The notes below the pieces were generated by a model. It was not told the origin of the DNA. It did not search any database and saw only the letters and a list, made by a program, of their open reading frames with translations. A stretch of 64,000 nucleotides of DNA from NCBI GenBank assembly GCA_016213265.1, contig JACRBA010000130.1:1-64000 (forward strand), in the 5' to 3' direction. Both the position numbers and the translations under genes were made by a program. Of this stretch, positions 61,163 to 64,000 are shown piece by piece. How positions within the stretch are numbered: the first letter of the stretch is position 1; each line of letters begins with the position of its first letter. Source of the stretch: Burkholderiales bacterium (GTDB lineage Bacteria > Pseudomonadota > Gammaproteobacteria > Burkholderiales > Burkholderiaceae_C).

Positions 61163-61900
61163 TCACCAGTCGGCGCCGGCTTCGTAGCCGAGCTTCTGCA
61201 GCGCGTCAGGGAAGCGTTCCTTGAACGCGGCCTTCAGTTCGGGCGTGAAGGTGCGCACCCACTGGCGGCCTTCGCCCGAGCGGATGTGGTCGGCCGGGTC
61301 CGAACCGGCCGCGCCGCCGAACAGCGACAGCTCGCGCACGAACTTCAACGCCATCTCCAGCCGCGGCCCTTCAAAGCCGAGGAACTGCATCATGGGCGTG
61401 AAGATCTTCAGGTCGCGGTCGATGATGAGGTCCTCGTACTTCGCCTCGAAGCAGATGTCCTTCATGGCGTAGTCCCACGCCGCCATCTCACGGATGGTCT
61501 TGCCGCCCGTGTGGTCCATCTCGAAGACGAGCTTCTCGTGGTCGGTGGGCAGGGCGCTGATGGCCTGGCGGTAGCTCTTGCCGCCGTATTCCTTCTTGGG
61601 ATTGTTGGCCCACTTCTCGACCGTCTTCACATGGTAGAAGGCGCCGGAAATGATGACGTCCCGCGGATCGCGGATGACGTGCACGGCGCGCACGCCACGC
61701 TTGGGAAAGCGCGCCTTGAGTGCCTTGAGGTCGACCTTGCTGTGGTCCTGCAGGAAGATGTCAGCCTCCTGCGGCAGCTCCGCCTGCGACTTGGTGTGCA
61801 GGTTCAGCTTCTCGTGGCGCTTGATGGCGCGGAAGATGTTGGCCATCCAGACCGAGCCGGTCTTGTGGTGCGTGCAGACAACGATGAGCGGTGGTTTCAT
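61163..61900 (-). CDS. Sulfotransferase 8
   Basis: LIVVCTHHKTGSVWMANIFRAI; VRAVHVIRDPRDVIISGAFYHVK. Confidence 0.88.
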   Translation of the reverse strand: MKPPLIVVCTHHKTGSVWMANIFRAIKRHEKLNLHTKSQAELPQEADIFLQDHSKVDLKALKARFPKRGVRAVHVIRDPRDVIISGAFYHVKTVEKWANNPKKEYGGKSYRQAISALPTDHEKLVFEMDHTGGKTIREMAAWDYAMKDICFEAKYEDLIIDRDLKIFTPMMQFLGFEGPRLEMALKFVRELSLFGGAAGSDPADHIRSGEGRQWVRTFTPELKAAFKERFPDALQKLGYEAGADW

Positions 61901-61993
61901 GGTGGACTCGGCGCAGCCGATGCGCCTTCAGCAGGCAGTAAAGCAAGAAGCGGGCGACAGCGACCGAACGCCGTCGCCGCGCGGACGACCCGG

Positions 61994-62803
61994 TCAGATC
62001 ACGGCCGTCTCGAGGTCGCGGATTTCGTCGTAGTTGGTGATCACCGCCGACAGGGGCTCGTCGATCACCTTCTTCAGCGCCGGCTGGCGCTCGAACTGGT
62101 TGTCGACACCGAGGAACTCGGCGACGCGTGCGCAGATCTCCGGGCGGAAGTCGCCCTCGTCGTCGAACACCGATTCGTAGTCGATCGCCAGGCGCTGTGC
62201 ATCGTCGAATGCCTGGTCGACGGTGTCCGCCGCGCGCTTGCGCTTCTTCATCGACGACAGCACCGCGTTGCGGTCCACGGCCACGGGACGCTTCTCCGGC
62301 AGGGCCGCCTCTCCGCTGGCCGGCTGGTGGTAGCGGCCCGTCTGCACGGCGACGAGGTTGGACACGACCGAGTAGAAGTGCTGGCGGCGCAGGTGGATCA
62401 CCTTCAGCCGGCTGCGCTTGATCAGGCGAAGCATCGGCGGGTTGGTGAAGGGCAGCTGCCAGGCGTCGGAGATGAGGTTCAGGTGCTCGTACTTGATGTC
62501 GATGAGCGCGATGCCGTCGGCATCCTTGGGCACGAGGCTGGCCACGTACTGCAGGAACAGCTTGCCGTGGTGCTCGGGGAACACCAGGTCGGGGTTGGCC
62601 GCGATGCGCTCGCGGAAATACTTGAAGAAGCCCTGCGGGTTGTTCGAATTGAACACCTCACCGCGGTCGCGCACCCGCGGGTGCGAGGCGAGCATGCGGC
62701 GGAACACGGTGGTGCCCGAGCGCACGCCGCCCATGAAGAACACGATGCGGCCCAGCATGTCCTCGCCGATGGGGTCGTTGGCCGGGCGGTTGTTCTGCTT
62801 CAT
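61994..62803 (-). CDS. Sulfotransferase 9 (Stf0/NodH-like)
   Basis: IVFFMGGVRSGTTVFRRMLASHPRVRDRGEVFNSNN; LKVIHLRRQHFYSVVSNLVAVQTGRYH. Confidence 0.85.
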   Translation of the reverse strand: MKQNNRPANDPIGEDMLGRIVFFMGGVRSGTTVFRRMLASHPRVRDRGEVFNSNNPQGFFKYFRERIAANPDLVFPEHHGKLFLQYVASLVPKDADGIALIDIKYEHLNLISDAWQLPFTNPPMLRLIKRSRLKVIHLRRQHFYSVVSNLVAVQTGRYHQPASGEAALPEKRPVAVDRNAVLSSMKKRKRAADTVDQAFDDAQRLAIDYESVFDDEGDFRPEICARVAEFLGVDNQFERQPALKKVIDEPLSAVITNYDEIRDLETAVI

Positions 62804-62878
62804 GCGCGAAGGCTCCAGTGCGTGTCGGGGTGGAACGGGCGGCGCGTCGGGCGGTGCCCGGCGGCGAGTGTAAGGGGG

Positions 62879-64000
62879 CTACCGGAGGACATTGTTCATC
62901 GAGATGGCCTTCCAGACGTGGTTCCAGCCCGCATCGCTGCCGTAGCGTGATGCGTCGTCCCGGGGTGCCTGGCTGGCCCAGCCGGGCAGGTGCCGGCCCA
63001 GGGTGGTGACGAGCTCGGTCAGCGCCCACAACCCCGGAGCGGGCGGCGGCACGACCGGCACGTGCGCCCGGCGGAACGTCTCGCGCACCACCTCGAGCGC
63101 AGGCGCGTCGCCGGACAGGTCGAGCAGCGCCAGCGGCAGCGGACGCAGGTGCCGGAAGCGGGTGAGCAGCTGGCCGGCGACATGCACCCGCGGCGGCCCG
63201 GGCCGTGACGTCGCCGCGGGCGGGGCGCCGCTTGCGCCGCCGTCCGGCACCACGACCCACGACGCCGGCCATTCGGGATGGGCGCCATCGAGCGCCTCGG
63301 CCATCAGCTCGGCGAGCTCGCGTTGGTCGCTGCGGGCGAGCAGCCAGACACGGCGCGGGCCCGGTTCGGCATTCAGCAGCCAGGGCCGCCAGCGCCAGAA
63401 CGGCACCGTCAGGCGCACGGCCTGCGGTGCGGCAGGCACCGGGGCGGCCAGGGGGTGGCTGTCCAGCAGCGTCACCTGGTGGAACTGGCGCGTGAGCCGC
63501 TCGACATCGGCGGCCAGCACCTCCGGCTGCAGCATGCGCAGGGTGTCCACGCGCACGAACAAGGGCAGCCGCGAGGGCTGCGAGCCCAGCTCGAGCATCT
63601 CGGGGCTCAGCCGGGTGACCCACAGCGTCAACCGGCCATACGCGGCCAGCACGTCCTTGAGCGGCGCGCGCACGGCCGACAGGCCGAGCGACCGTGTGGC
63701 GGCGCGCTCGGCGGGGTGCGAGACCACCAGCTTGCAGTCGCTGGCCATGCCATGGAAGGCCTCGAACAAGGCATTCTGGTTGGCCGGAAGCGCCTGATCG
63801 AAATGCAGCACCACCTGGGCCAGGTGGCGCATCAGGTTGACGGTCTGGAAGATGTGCTCGCGGTAGGGCGAATCCAGCTCGAAGAACTGGCGGTCCACCG
63901 TGACGACGACCGTCGGCTGGTCGACCAGCCGACGCAGGGTGTCGTCGAACGCAGCCTTGGCCTGCGCCCGCACGCGCGCGTAGGTGTGCTCGGTGCTTTC
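62879..64000 (-). CDS. Uncharacterised protein, C-terminal part; frame stays open to the right window edge
   Basis: Minus-strand frame reads ESTEHTYARVRAQAKAAFDDTLRRLV... from the edge with no stop; stop at 62879. No confident family. Confidence 0.65.
   Translation of the reverse strand, partial: ESTEHTYARVRAQAKAAFDDTLRRLVDQPTVVVTVDRQFFELDSPYREHIFQTVNLMRHLAQVVLHFDQALPANQNALFEAFHGMASDCKLVVSHPAERAATRSLGLSAVRAPLKDVLAAYGRLTLWVTRLSPEMLELGSQPSRLPLFVRVDTLRMLQPEVLAADVERLTRQFHQVTLLDSHPLAAPVPAAPQAVRLTVPFWRWRPWLLNAEPGPRRVWLLARSDQRELAELMAEALDGAHPEWPASWVVVPDGGASGAPPAATSRPGPPRVHVAGQLLTRFRHLRPLPLALLDLSGDAPALEVVRETFRRAHVPVVPPPAPGLWALTELVTTLGRHLPGWASQAPRDDASRYGSDAGWNHVWKAISMNNVLR

Noticed and set aside
58051-62950. 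Plus-strand ORFs 58051-59880 and 61019-62950
   Set aside because: Antisense to sulfotransferase genes that carry PAPS-binding motifs.

Overview
High-GC (about 70%) bacterial window. Gene content suggests a Burkholderiales-type betaproteobacterium (inference). Most of it is a large surface-polysaccharide locus. Left edge: the 3' part of metH, then kpsS and kpsC (Kdo-type capsule transferases). Next is a PAPS supply and recycling module: cysQ, cysD fused in frame to a domesticated IS630-like transposase domain, and cysNC. Then a DUF1800/DUF1501 pair and a tandem pair of large GT61 glycosyltransferases. The core (about 19.5-53.6 kb) is a Wzx/Wzy/EpsEFG-type exopolysaccharide cluster: sugar-nucleotide enzymes (ManC, Ugd, RfbA, RfbC, FdtA-like, DegT aminotransferase, LpxA-like acyltransferase), EpsB-like initiating transferase, EpsL-like barrel, several GT2/GT4/WecG transferases, flippase, polymerase, a PAS-LuxR regulator and two paralogous secreted clan-A-like glycoside hydrolases. 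The right end (53.7-62.8 kb) is an unusual island of nine sulfotransferase-like genes plus one alpha/beta hydrolase, arranged on mixed strands. Best candidate for an undescribed system: a dedicated pathway for a multiply sulfated exopolysaccharide or capsule, with PAPS synthesis and PAP disposal at one end and a diversified sulfotransferase set at the other. No tRNA, rRNA, CRISPR array, exosortase or intact mobile element was recognised. Starts were judged by eye; family names are from recognisable motifs, not database searches.
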